A stretch of DNA of 64,000 nt from Darwinimomas sp963643215 (GTDB taxonomy: Bacteria > Bacillota > Clostridia > Lachnospirales > Lachnospiraceae), in assembly GCA_963643215.1 (NCBI GenBank), contig CAVIJY010000001.1:13325-77324 (forward strand). Reading direction: 5' to 3'. The notes beneath the pieces are model-generated. The model made no database searches. It worked only from the letters and a program-made list of their open reading frames with translations, and was not told where the DNA came from. Shown here piece by piece: positions 1-9,583 of this stretch. A program made the position numbers and the translations under genes. Each line of letters begins with the position of its first letter. The first letter of the stretch is position 1.

Positions 1-1117
1 TACTCGGGGATATATTGAATCTGCCGGTGCCGGGTTGTCCTGATGACGGGGCTGATGCAGCTTTGCGCACATCATTTGATACAGATGACTGTGTACCGGC
101 CGGAGGATCCTGCAGCCTCTGGCGGGGCACAACCATTCCGCTTTGCAGCGTCATCCTGACAGCTCTTTTCACGGAATCATAGACTCTCATGGGATCTGAA
201 AAGCGCACATCCATCTTGGTAGGATGAACATTCACATCTATCGCGGACGGATCTATGGTCATCGTAAGCAGCGCAAACGGGAACTGTCTGCTCATCATCC
301 TGTCCTCATACGCATCTTCTATGGCCTTTGCTATGGTATTGCTCTTGATATATCGTCCGTTGACGAAGTAGTTTTCATAATTTCTGTTGGGTCTGGATAT
401 CTCGGGCTTTCCTATATAACCGCTTATGCATATTCCGTCCCGTTCCTCATGAACCGGAAGAACCGCAGAGGCGATATCTCTTCCGTATATGGCATAGATA
501 ACCGCCTTCAGATCCGAATCGCCGGAGGTCTGCAGCCTTGTCTGGTTGTTGATTATCAGTCGAAATGCGATATCACTGTGCGAGAGTGCCAGCTTTTCGA
601 CAAGGTCTGCAATATGAGCAGCCTCCGTGGATGCCGTCTTCAGAAACTTTCTGCGTGCCGGTGTATTGTAGAATATGTCGCGTACCAGCATGGTGGTTCC
701 GTCAGGAGCTCCGATCTCCTCAAAGCCATGCTCTATTCCGCCCTCTATGATATACCTGACGGCTGTCACGGCCTCCGGCGTCTTTGTGATGATCTCGCAC
801 CTGCAAACCGCGGCGATGCTCGAAAGCGCCTCTCCGCGAAAGCCCAGCGTCATGATATGCCCGAGATCCTCCGCATCATCTATCTTGCCTGTGGCATGAC
901 GCAGGAAGGCTGTTTTTACCTCATCTTTATTTATACCGCTGCCGTTGTCGGTGACGCGTATGAGGGATATTCCCCCGTCCTTTATCTCTGCAGTGATAGC
1001 GCTTGCTCCGGAGTCAATGGAATTTTCCAGAAGCTCCTTTACTATTGACATCGGACGCTCTACCACCTCTCCGGCGGCTATTTTATCTATTGTATCCTTG
1101 CCGAGTACCTTGATCAT
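1..1117 (-). CDS. mutL: DNA mismatch repair protein MutL (N-terminal part, cut by window edge)
   Basis: MutL is the GHKL-ATPase that couples MutS mismatch recognition to downstream repair. The visible 372 residues hold the ATPase motifs in order: KELLENSIDSGA (Mg/ATP-binding Glu-Asn helix), DNGSGI and GFRGEALSSIA, followed by the transducer region containing DVNVHPTK. Start: the ATG overlaps the mutS stop codon by four bases (ATGA), so the two are translationally coupled. The C-terminal dimerisation and possible endonuclease domain lies beyond position 1, so the truncation is an edge effect and not a mutation. No frameshift is seen in the visible part. Confidence 0.95.
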   Translation of the reverse strand, partial: MIKVLGKDTIDKIAAGEVVERPMSIVKELLENSIDSGASAITAEIKDGGISLIRVTDNGSGINKDEVKTAFLRHATGKIDDAEDLGHIMTLGFRGEALSSIAAVCRCEIITKTPEAVTAVRYIIEGGIEHGFEEIGAPDGTTMLVRDIFYNTPARRKFLKTASTEAAHIADLVEKLALSHSDIAFRLIINNQTRLQTSGDSDLKAVIYAIYGRDIASAVLPVHEERDGICISGYIGKPEISRPNRNYENYFVNGRYIKSNTIAKAIEDAYEDRMMSRQFPFALLTMTIDPSAIDVNVHPTKMDVRFSDPMRVYDSVKRAVRMTLQSGMVVPRQRLQDPPAGTQSSVSNDVRKAASAPSSGQPGTGRFNISPS

Positions 1118-3732
1118 GATAAACTCCCGAGCTTGCCCTGAAGCTCATACAGCTTATTGAGCGCGTCGATAGGCGTCATGGCCGAAAGATTGTATCCCTT
1201 TATCTCGCGGATGATGTCCTCATGCGACTCATCTGCAAATATGGAAAGCTGCACAGGCTCCGGCTCTGCGACGGCTTCTGCTCCCGGGCTCCCGTTATCC
1301 GCCTTGATTGTGATATCCGCTCCGGACAGCTCCTTAAGCAGCACCTTGGCTCTTTCCAGTACCTGTGCCGGAAGTCCGGCCAGACGCGCAACCTGTATAC
1401 CGTAGCTTTTGTCGGCGCCGCCCTTTACTATCTTTCGCAGGAATATGATATCGTCGCCCTGCTCCTTTACTGAAACACAGTAGTTGTGCACGCCGTCCAG
1501 TATTCCCTCAAGCTCTGTGAGCTCGTGGTAATGCGTAGCAAAAAGCGTCTTTGCTCCGAGTGTTTTTTTATCTGCTATATGCTCCACAACCGCCCATGCT
1601 ATGGAAAGTCCGTCAAATGTGGATGTGCCCCTGCCTATTTCATCCATGATGATAAGGCTGTGCTTTGTGGCATTGCGGAGAATGTTTGCAACCTCGGTCA
1701 TCTCAACCATAAATGTGCTTTGCCCGGAAGCAAGATCATCCGAAGCCCCGACTCTGGTGAATATCCGGTCGCAGATGCCTATATCGGCGGATGATGCCGG
1801 GACAAAGCTTCCGAGCTGCGCCATGAGCACTATCAGAGCCGTCTGGCGCATATATGTGGATTTTCCCGCCATATTGGGTCCCGTGATGATATTGACGCGA
1901 TTCTCCTGTGAATCAAGATATGTATCATTGGGGATAAACTTATCCTCTCCTATCATCTTTTCGATAACAGGATGACGCCCTCCCTTGATATCTATGATGC
2001 CCGATTTATTGATATGAGGCCTTACATATCCTGATCCGTATGCCGTCTGCGCAAGAGAGGCCAGCACATCGGTCGTCGCAACAGCCGAGGCGGAGGTCTG
2101 TATGCGTGCCACCTGAGCGGCGATCCTCCCTCTGACCTCGGTGAACAGGTCGTATTCCAGTGTGTTGAGGCGATCCTCTGCGCCGACTATGGTTGCCTCA
2201 AGCTCCTTGAGCTCATCAGTGGTAAATCGCTCCGCTCCTACAAGCGTCTGCTTTCTGACATAATCCTGCGGAACCATATCCTTAAAAGAATTGGTGACCT
2301 CGATATAATATCCGAAGACCTTGTTGTATTTGACCTTCAGAGTTTTGATTCCTGTCCGCTGCCGTTCACGGCTCTCCAGCTCTGCCAGCCATGTCTTTCC
2401 GTTCGTTTTTGCCGTTCTGAGCCTGTCAACCTCGTCATTGTATCCTGTCTTTATGATGCCGCCCTCCCGAATAAGCATCGGCGGATCGTCATTTATCGAG
2501 GCATCCAGCAGAGTCAGGACATCGTCAAGCGTATCAAGTCTTTCATAAAGCTCGGTTAAAAGCCGGCTTCTGCATCTTCCTAAGACTGTCTTTACGGGTC
2601 CGAGCATGGAAACAGATGTCTTTAATGCGATCATATCTCTGGGATTGGCAGTTCCGGACGAGATCTTTCCCATCAGCCGCTCCAGGTCGTATACGGGATG
2701 AAGATATTCTCTCAGCTCCTCCCGGGTGATGAATTCTGTATACAGCTCCTCTACGGCATCCAGACGGGCATTGATCTCATCGGATTTTATCAGCGGCTTC
2801 TCTATCCATCCCCTGAGCATTCGGGCACCCATGGCGGTCTGCGTTCTGTCAAGAACCCAGAGCAGACTGCCCCGCCGCTCCTTGCTTCGCATTGTTTCCG
2901 ACAGCTCCAGATTCCTGCGGGTATTGGTATCGACTATCATGAACCCGCCCAGACTGTATATGGTCAGATTCGTGATATTGTCACAGGTATGCTTCTGTGT
3001 GTCGTATATATACTGCATGGCCGCTCCGGCGGCTGTCGCGCCTCCGGGACAGTCATCAAGCCCGAGCGCCGCGAGTGATGCGCTGTGAAAATGACCGCAC
3101 AGCACACGCTGAGCAGTCTCATCGCTGAAATATGAATTGTCCAGCTCCGATACGGTTACATGATAGTTGCTGCTCCATGCATTTATGTCAGCGCCGGACA
3201 TTACAAAGCTTTGATTGTATACGATCTCGGCGGGAGCATATCCCGTCAGCTCGTCCTCAAGCCGGCGCAGCGTATCGGCCTGCGTGATTCTGAAATCACC
3301 GGTAGTGATATCGGCAAAGCATATTCCGAACTGACCTCCCACATAGGCTATGGCGCACAGATAGTTATTGCGTCTTTCATCCAGCGATGCATCACCTGTC
3401 ACCGTACCCGGAGTCACGACCCTTATGACCTCGCGCTTTACAAGTCCCTTCGCGAGCTTGGGATCCTCCATCTGCTCAGCTATCGCAACCTTATATCCCT
3501 TTTCAATCAGCCTCGCTATGTACGGATCCACGGAGTGATACGGCACTCCGCACATCGGAGCACGCTCCTCAAGCCCGCAGTCCTTGCCGGTGAGCGTCAG
3601 TTCCAGCTCCTGCGCCACTGTTTTGGCATCCTCGAAGAACATCTCATAGAAGTCACCGAGCCTGTAGAAAAGGAGGCAGTCACTGTACTGCTTTTTTGTT
3701 TCCATATATTGTTGCATCATAGGTGAAAGCAT
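1114..3732 (-). CDS. mutS: DNA mismatch repair protein MutS
   Basis: MutS recognises mispaired bases and small loops and recruits MutL. The 872-residue protein has the usual MutS1 length. The Phe-x-Glu mismatch-reading motif is at about residues 28-30 (GDFYEMFFEDA), Walker A GPNMAGKST at about 618-626, and Walker B with the signature LIIMDEIGRGTSTFDG near 700. The C-terminal helix-turn-helix region is present. The start ATG has GGAG about 9 bases upstream. It follows miaB by about 50 bases and overlaps mutL by four; miaB-mutS-mutL is a common clostridial order. Confidence 0.97.
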   Translation of the reverse strand: MLSPMMQQYMETKKQYSDCLLFYRLGDFYEMFFEDAKTVAQELELTLTGKDCGLEERAPMCGVPYHSVDPYIARLIEKGYKVAIAEQMEDPKLAKGLVKREVIRVVTPGTVTGDASLDERRNNYLCAIAYVGGQFGICFADITTGDFRITQADTLRRLEDELTGYAPAEIVYNQSFVMSGADINAWSSNYHVTVSELDNSYFSDETAQRVLCGHFHSASLAALGLDDCPGGATAAGAAMQYIYDTQKHTCDNITNLTIYSLGGFMIVDTNTRRNLELSETMRSKERRGSLLWVLDRTQTAMGARMLRGWIEKPLIKSDEINARLDAVEELYTEFITREELREYLHPVYDLERLMGKISSGTANPRDMIALKTSVSMLGPVKTVLGRCRSRLLTELYERLDTLDDVLTLLDASINDDPPMLIREGGIIKTGYNDEVDRLRTAKTNGKTWLAELESRERQRTGIKTLKVKYNKVFGYYIEVTNSFKDMVPQDYVRKQTLVGAERFTTDELKELEATIVGAEDRLNTLEYDLFTEVRGRIAAQVARIQTSASAVATTDVLASLAQTAYGSGYVRPHINKSGIIDIKGGRHPVIEKMIGEDKFIPNDTYLDSQENRVNIITGPNMAGKSTYMRQTALIVLMAQLGSFVPASSADIGICDRIFTRVGASDDLASGQSTFMVEMTEVANILRNATKHSLIIMDEIGRGTSTFDGLSIAWAVVEHIADKKTLGAKTLFATHYHELTELEGILDGVHNYCVSVKEQGDDIIFLRKIVKGGADKSYGIQVARLAGLPAQVLERAKVLLKELSGADITIKADNGSPGAEAVAEPEPVQLSIFADESHEDIIREIKGYNLSAMTPIDALNKLYELQGKLGSLS

Positions 3733-3784
3733 GTAGTATCACACTCCGTTTGTCGCTGTTTTCGCGTGCTCAGGGTTTCGGCCT

Positions 3785-5101
3785 TTACAGTGGCTTTCCT
3801 ATATAGTAAAAGCCGCGGGCCTCGTCAAGGCTCACATTCAGTATATGGCCGATCATATCGGGCGTTCCGGGAAAATGCACGGTGGAATTGTTGGCCAGTT
3901 TTCCTGTCAGATAGCCGTCTGTATGATCATTAATCGTCTCCGCCAGCACCGGCTGAACCTGTCCGACCAGCAGTGCAGTCCTTTCTGCCGAGATTCTCTG
4001 CACGAGCCTTAGCAGACGGTTGAATCTGTCCTTTACTACATCAGGATCGATCTGATCCTCAAACTTTGCCGCGGGCGTTCCTGTTCTCTTGGAATATATA
4101 AAGGTGAAGGCAGAGTCAAATTCCGCCTTTTCAACCACATCCATAGTATCGAGAAAGTCCGCCTCTGTTTCTCCGGGAAAGCCTACTATGATATCGGTTG
4201 TTATCGATGCATCCGGAAGCTCTCTGCGGATCTTGTCTATCAGAGCCAGATACTGCTCCTTGGTATATTTGCGGTTCATCCGTTTAAGCACCGCCGTGCT
4301 CCCTGACTGGAGCGGCATATGCAGATGACGGCATATCTTGGGATTATTCTTTATGACCTCTATCACATCATCCGAGAAATCCTTGGGATGCGGCGTCATA
4401 AATCGCACTCTTTCAAGCCCCTCTATCCCGCATACCATCTCAAGAAGCTGCGCAAAGCTTGCAGGCTGCTCCAGTCCCTTGCCGTAAGAGTCAACATTCT
4501 GGCCTAAAAGCATGACCTCTATAACTCCGGTTGAGACAAGCTGTTTTATCTCCGCTACGATATCCTCCGGCCTTCTCGAGCGCTCACGGCCTCTTACGTA
4601 GGGCACTATGCAATATGTGCAGAAATTGTCGCAGCCGTACATGATGTTGACACCCGACTTGAACGGATACACACGCTTTACAGGCATGCTGTCTGCCTGA
4701 TCGCTGGCAATCTCGGCGACATCAACATAAGTTTTTCTTGAGCCTTCCGCCTCTGCAAGAAGCTTTGGAAACTTCCAGATATTATATGTTCCGAATATCA
4801 GATTAACAAAGGGATAGGATGAGCATATCTTCTCAACCTCATCTTTTTCCTGCATCATGCATCCGCATATGGCTATGAACATATCCGGATTCTTTTTCTT
4901 ATAATTTTTCAGTATGCCGAGATGCCCGTATACCTTTTCATTGGCATTCTCACGCACCGTGCAGGTGTTGATGATCACGATATCCGAATTCTCATCATCA
5001 GACTGTATATATCCCATGCCCTCCAGGATACCGGAGAGCTTTTCCGAGTCTCTGGCATTCATCTGGCATCCGAATGTTGTGATATGATATGTCTTTTTCA
5101 T
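3785..5101 (-). CDS. miaB: tRNA-2-methylthio-N6-dimethylallyladenosine synthase MiaB
   Basis: Radical-SAM methylthiotransferase that converts i6A37 to ms2i6A37 in tRNAs reading UNN codons. At 438 residues it is full length. The N-terminal UPF0004 domain carries the three cluster cysteines in FGCQMN, NTCTV and CGCMMQ. The radical-SAM cluster motif is CDNFCTYC, followed by the typical PYVRGRERSR; a TRAM domain ends the protein. The start ATG overlaps the stop of the upstream flavoprotein gene (ATGA). A paralogue of the MtaB type lies at the other end of the window, so the cell carries at least two methylthiotransferases. Confidence 0.96.
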   Translation of the reverse strand: MKKTYHITTFGCQMNARDSEKLSGILEGMGYIQSDDENSDIVIINTCTVRENANEKVYGHLGILKNYKKKNPDMFIAICGCMMQEKDEVEKICSSYPFVNLIFGTYNIWKFPKLLAEAEGSRKTYVDVAEIASDQADSMPVKRVYPFKSGVNIMYGCDNFCTYCIVPYVRGRERSRRPEDIVAEIKQLVSTGVIEVMLLGQNVDSYGKGLEQPASFAQLLEMVCGIEGLERVRFMTPHPKDFSDDVIEVIKNNPKICRHLHMPLQSGSTAVLKRMNRKYTKEQYLALIDKIRRELPDASITTDIIVGFPGETEADFLDTMDVVEKAEFDSAFTFIYSKRTGTPAAKFEDQIDPDVVKDRFNRLLRLVQRISAERTALLVGQVQPVLAETINDHTDGYLTGKLANNSTVHFPGTPDMIGHILNVSLDEARGFYYIGKPL

Positions 5102-6768
5102 ATATATTTCGCTATGATCCTTTCTGCGGCAAGAAGCCCGTCCATCGCCGCACTAGTGATACCGCCGGCGTATCCCGCGCCCTCTCCGCACGGATAAAGA
5201 CCCGGAACACTTCCCTCTCCGTGCTCATCTCTGAGTATCCTGACGGGAGATGATGTGCGTCCCTCTATCCCGGCAAGTATTGCATCACCGCGGTCAAATC
5301 CTTTTATTTTCCGTCCGAATCGGGGCATGACATCTGATATGGCATCATGTATAAATCCCGGGAATGCTTCATCCAGCCTGGCGAATCCGTATGCCCCCTT
5401 AAATCTCGGCTGTGTCTCTCCGAAGGATGTGCTTGCCCTGCCCATGAGATAGTCCTCGAGAAGCTGCACAGGTATGCTCCCGGAGCCCTCACGATATGCC
5501 GCATGTTCAAGCATGCGCTGAAATGCGATGCCTTTGAGCGGATCTTCATCTGTATCCTGCCTTGTAAAACCGCAGCCGGGCTTATTTTCATTTCCGGATA
5601 TATCAAAATCCTCAGGTGTCACCGTAACTATAAGCGCACTGTTGGCTGTTTCAGAGTCCCTGCCTGAATAGCTCATGCCGTTTACTGTAAGCATACCGGG
5701 CTCCGTTGAGGCGTTGACAACATACCCTCCGGGGCACATGCAGAATGAATATACACCTCTGCCGCTCTTGCTCCGTTCTGTAAGCTTATAGGAGGCCGGA
5801 CCCAGAAAATCGGCTTCCTTTTCTCCGAACTGACTCACATCTATCATATGCTGCGGATGCTGGATGCGAAGTCCCACGGCAAATGCCTTCGGCTGCATAT
5901 GTATGCTGCGGCTCTTCAGCATGGAAAATGTATCTCTTGCGCTGTGCCCTATGGCAAGTACAAGCTCGCGGCATTTGATGACCTCGGTTATTCCGGAGCG
6001 TTTTTTCAGCACTATCTCTTGTATGCCTTTATCATCTGCAATGATGTCCTCCAGCCTGGCATTAAAGAGCACTCTCGCGCCGAGTCTCTCCATATCCGCA
6101 CGCATGGTGGTGATGATCCCGATAAGCCGGTCCGTGCCTATATGCGGCTTCTGGTCGTAAAGTATGGACGGATCAGCTCCGTATTCAACAAAGGTCTTCA
6201 GAACCATGCGATGACGGCCGTCCGTGTCCTTGACAAGCGTATTGAGCTTGCCGTCGCTGAAGGTCCCTGCACCTCCCTCTCCGAAACAGACATTGGAGTT
6301 TACATCGAGACTGCCGCCGTCCCAGAAGCTTTCAACCTTCACTCTTCTGGTCTGTGCCGGGTCTCCGCGCTCGATCAGTATCGGCTCAAGGCCTGCCCTT
6401 GCGAGCGCCAGTCCGGCAAAAAGTCCTGCCGGACCGCATCCTACTATGACGGGTGACAGTCTCTGATGATGCCCGGATCGATATTTCTGCCTGTCATCGG
6501 ATATATGCGGGATCACATATTCGTAGTGGGGTGCATACGAAAGTGCCTTACCGTCCACATTCCTTCCCGGTCTTTTGCCTTCACAGAGCTCTGCATCGAT
6601 CGTATAGGAATATCGTATGTCACTCTTGTCTCTTGCATCAAGAGATCTTCTTACTATGCTGTAGCTCCTCAGATCCCTCGAATCAATGCGCAGCAGCTTT
6701 ATGATTTTTTCCAGGAGCTGACGCTCGGTATGATGCACCGGAAGGCGAAGCTGTGCGATTCTGATCAT
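5098..6768 (-). CDS. FAD-dependent dehydrogenase, COG2509 type
   Basis: Predicted flavoprotein of about 556 residues. An N-terminal region of about 100 residues precedes the FAD-binding Rossmann core, VIVGCGPAGLFAGLALARAG, with an acidic residue closing the second strand (ILIERG). The glycine-rich stretch FGEGGAGTFSDGKLNT is typical of COG2509. The C-terminus LYPCGEGAGYAGGITSAAMDG is the second FAD contact. The longer frame upstream was shortened to the ATG at 6768, which forms an ATGA overlap with the preceding flavoprotein gene and gives the usual N-terminus MIRIAQLRL. Substrate unknown. Next to a second flavoprotein and coupled to miaB. Confidence 0.88.
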   Translation of the reverse strand: MIRIAQLRLPVHHTERQLLEKIIKLLRIDSRDLRSYSIVRRSLDARDKSDIRYSYTIDAELCEGKRPGRNVDGKALSYAPHYEYVIPHISDDRQKYRSGHHQRLSPVIVGCGPAGLFAGLALARAGLEPILIERGDPAQTRRVKVESFWDGGSLDVNSNVCFGEGGAGTFSDGKLNTLVKDTDGRHRMVLKTFVEYGADPSILYDQKPHIGTDRLIGIITTMRADMERLGARVLFNARLEDIIADDKGIQEIVLKKRSGITEVIKCRELVLAIGHSARDTFSMLKSRSIHMQPKAFAVGLRIQHPQHMIDVSQFGEKEADFLGPASYKLTERSKSGRGVYSFCMCPGGYVVNASTEPGMLTVNGMSYSGRDSETANSALIVTVTPEDFDISGNENKPGCGFTRQDTDEDPLKGIAFQRMLEHAAYREGSGSIPVQLLEDYLMGRASTSFGETQPRFKGAYGFARLDEAFPGFIHDAISDVMPRFGRKIKGFDRGDAILAGIEGRTSSPVRILRDEHGEGSVPGLYPCGEGAGYAGGITSAAMDGLLAAERIIAKYI

Positions 6769-7970
6769 GATTGAAGATTTCCTCCTGCCGCATATGTTCC
6801 GGCGATATATCCGCTGGTCCATGCCCATTGAAGATTGTAGCCGCCGCAGATACCGTCCATATCTATGAGCTCTCCTGCGGCGTATATCCCCGGATGTCTG
6901 TAAAGCTCCATGGTGTCCGGATCTATCTCATCTATGCCTATCCCGCCGGAGCATACCTGACATTTGTCAAAGCCTGACATCTTATACGGGACAAATTCAC
7001 AACATTTCAGCTCATGGGCTATGATCTGCATCGTCACATGTCCGCTGTATTTTTCTGATATTCTCTTCATCAGAGCCTGCCAGAGCTTCAGATTCATGAA
7101 TCCGTCTCCCAGTCGTGCGATCTCAAGTCCCAGAGACGCTCTCCTTTTCTCCAGAAAATCCGCCGCATCTGTTTCATTTGCAAACTCCGGAAGAAAATCG
7201 ACCGTGATCAGCGGCTGAACAGTATTTTTGCATGAAGCTGTGTTGTCTGTGTGAACATGCCGGCTTGCCGTATGCAGATGAAGCTGAGATGCCACATCGT
7301 GCGCTATGTTAAATGCGGCTATTCCGGAGATTCCGTAATCCGTGAGCTGCAGCTCGCCGTATTCCCCGTTTATGATGCCCTTGCATCTGACACCTGATAC
7401 CGCCTTGAAAAAATCATCGTCTCCGCTGCAGCATATTCCGCACAGAGCCGGATCAACCCACTTATACGGTATGCCCAGCTCCTCAAGAAGCCTGTAGGAG
7501 TTGCAGGATCTGACCGATGCCTTGCTTCCGCACGCAAGGATCAGTGAATCCTCCCGGGACATCCCGGCAGCATACAGATCCTGTATGCGGTCGATGCGGT
7601 GATTCTTTATGATATCTACGCCAAGGCTCTCGCATCTGCGCACCAGAGCTCTGACTACGGATGCCGCCTGCTCGCTTCTCGGATACACATTACCGCCCTG
7701 TACCAGAGGCTCTATGCCTATGCCTTTAAAAAATGCAACAGCGTCCGTGTTGCCAAAGAGCCGGAAACAGCGGTAGAACTCATTCATATGATATGCCTTC
7801 GGAGACATGCTCATGTTTGTATAGTTGCATCTTCCGTTGCCGGTAGCAGAGAGTTTTTTGCCTGCCGCATCAAGCATCTCATAGACCGAAACATCCGCAC
7901 CGAGGGATGCCGCCCGCTGCGCGGCCATGAGGCCTGAGGCTCCGGCGCCTATGATCACTACCTTTTTCAT
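6765..7970 (-). CDS. HI0933/YhiN-family flavoprotein (NAD(P)/FAD-dependent oxidoreductase)
   Basis: 401-residue flavoprotein. The N-terminus VVIIGAGASGLMAAQRAASLG is a canonical FAD dinucleotide-binding motif, followed by the family motif GKKLSATGNGRCNYTN. The C-terminal GGIGIDEIDPDTMEL and AAGELIDMDGICGGYNLQWAWTSG blocks are diagnostic of the HI0933 (YhiN, BaiN-like) family. Some members have been linked to bile-acid or cofactor reduction, but nothing here identifies a substrate. The start overlaps the stop of the upstream flippase gene (ATGA), and the stop overlaps the start of the COG2509 flavoprotein. Confidence 0.9.
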   Translation of the reverse strand: MKKVVIIGAGASGLMAAQRAASLGADVSVYEMLDAAGKKLSATGNGRCNYTNMSMSPKAYHMNEFYRCFRLFGNTDAVAFFKGIGIEPLVQGGNVYPRSEQAASVVRALVRRCESLGVDIIKNHRIDRIQDLYAAGMSREDSLILACGSKASVRSCNSYRLLEELGIPYKWVDPALCGICCSGDDDFFKAVSGVRCKGIINGEYGELQLTDYGISGIAAFNIAHDVASQLHLHTASRHVHTDNTASCKNTVQPLITVDFLPEFANETDAADFLEKRRASLGLEIARLGDGFMNLKLWQALMKRISEKYSGHVTMQIIAHELKCCEFVPYKMSGFDKCQVCSGGIGIDEIDPDTMELYRHPGIYAAGELIDMDGICGGYNLQWAWTSGYIAGTYAAGGNLQS

Positions 7971-9583
7971 GCGCTTTTTCTCCGTTTGAAATCGCTGATA
8001 TTAAAGCAGCCTGTGACTGTCACAAGTATCGCATATACCGCTATTGCACATGCAACACATATGATGCACAGCATGGTATTTCCGATGCCGAGCCTTTGGA
8101 GCATCAGTCTTACGGCAAGCGTCACAGCACCCATGACGATGCTGCACAGCCCCGGCAGCACATAGCTGTTTTTTATGTCCGGAATATAGCCTGTGACCCT
8201 GCGTATGGAGACGGCATTGAGCACGCACATCGACAGCGCAAATATGATTCCGGCCACAGGCATGCTGTAGATCCCCATATCAAAGACAAGCATCATTCCG
8301 GCAAGCGATATTATGTGAATGACAAGCGATATCAGTGAATGATGCACTGGAAGTTCCATATGACTGCATCCCTGGAGTATAGCATTGGTGACAGTGGAAA
8401 GTGAATAGCAGGCTACCCAGAGCGACCCTATGACGGTCATCTGCTCCGCGATATCACTGGCGCCGAACAGCAGCCGTACTATCGGACCTCCAAGCACTGT
8501 AAGCCCCGCTGATGCCGGAAGGCATATCAGCATGACATAGCGCACCGACATATTTATTCCGCGGCTTGTTTCGGCTCTGTCATTTCGCGCGCTTGCGCTG
8601 CTCATGGTCGGTATGAGCGAAGATGCGAGTGCATTGGCGATGGCGACCGGGATATTCATGAGTGTTTTGTATTTGCCCGTAAATGCCCCGTACTGCGAGG
8701 CGACCTCAGAGGCATCCTGCGCGAATCTGCCTGTCATGATATTGGAGTATATGTATGCGTCTATGATGCCGCTTATATTGTATATGGCCGACGAAAGGAT
8801 GACGGGAACCACGGTGAGCATCAGAGCCCGTGCTATCTGAGAATAGCTGTCACGGCGCTCCCGCGTATCACCGGCCGCTTCTCTTTCATACTCTCTGCGG
8901 TGCAGCACATATATTATGATGAACATGAGCAGAGCCGACATCGCTCCGGCGCCTGTTCCTATGGTTCCGCCAGCAGCACCGTACGCCTTTGACATGCCCT
9001 CTCCGAGGCCGTCTCTCAGCGCCCTTTCGCACAGAGCCCAGGCTGCGCCTACGCTCACGACAGCATTGACAAGCTGCTCTATGATCTGGGATACGGCTGT
9101 CGGGATCATGGTTTTTCGTCCCTGATAGTATCCGCGCATCACACCCAGATAAGACATGATCCATACCGTCGGCGCAAGGCTCTCAAGCGCATATATGCAC
9201 ATCGGAAGCCTGTAAAATACTTCTGCGAACCATCCGGCGCTCAGCCATACAAATAAGCACCCTGTTCCCCCTATCAAGGTGGCATATGCCAATGCAGCCT
9301 TAAGTATCCGGTCTGCATTGGCATATTCTTCTTTTGCGATTCTGGTGGATATCATCTTACTGACCGCCAGCGGCAGACTGTAGGATGACAGAAGCAGCAC
9401 TATCGAATAGACCTCATAAGCGACAGAATAGTATCCCATCCCCTCATCGCCTATGATCCTTATCAGCGGTATCCTGTAGGCTAGACCTATGACTCTGACC
9501 AGAAGCCCCGCCATAGCCAGGATTCCGCCCTGAATCAGGAAGTTGCTGCTTTTTTTATCTTTATTGATCTGCTCTTGTGCCAT
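7967..9583 (-). CDS. Polysaccharide/lipid II flippase of the MOP superfamily (SpoVB/MurJ-like)
   Basis: 538-residue polytopic membrane protein with about 14 predicted hydrophobic segments. The N-terminal GGILAMAGLLVRVIGLAYRIPLIRIIGDEGMG resembles SpoVB and YtgP oligosaccharide flippases, which export lipid-linked wall precursors. Family membership is clear from this start and from repeated G/P-rich helices. Whether it moves lipid II in growth or sporulation, or an exopolysaccharide unit, cannot be told. The start overlaps the DUF3048 lipoprotein frame by 23 bases, and the stop overlaps the next gene by four. No wall-synthesis genes adjoin it directly. Confidence 0.85.
   Translation of the reverse strand: MAQEQINKDKKSSNFLIQGGILAMAGLLVRVIGLAYRIPLIRIIGDEGMGYYSVAYEVYSIVLLLSSYSLPLAVSKMISTRIAKEEYANADRILKAALAYATLIGGTGCLFVWLSAGWFAEVFYRLPMCIYALESLAPTVWIMSYLGVMRGYYQGRKTMIPTAVSQIIEQLVNAVVSVGAAWALCERALRDGLGEGMSKAYGAAGGTIGTGAGAMSALLMFIIIYVLHRREYEREAAGDTRERRDSYSQIARALMLTVVPVILSSAIYNISGIIDAYIYSNIMTGRFAQDASEVASQYGAFTGKYKTLMNIPVAIANALASSLIPTMSSASARNDRAETSRGINMSVRYVMLICLPASAGLTVLGGPIVRLLFGASDIAEQMTVIGSLWVACYSLSTVTNAILQGCSHMELPVHHSLISLVIHIISLAGMMLVFDMGIYSMPVAGIIFALSMCVLNAVSIRRVTGYIPDIKNSYVLPGLCSIVMGAVTLAVRLMLQRLGIGNTMLCIICVACAIAVYAILVTVTGCFNISDFKRRKSA

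Noticed and set aside
224..1048. 274-residue plus-strand open frame at the left edge
   Set aside because: The opposite strand encodes MutL with intact ATPase motifs coupled to mutS; the plus frame is a shadow.
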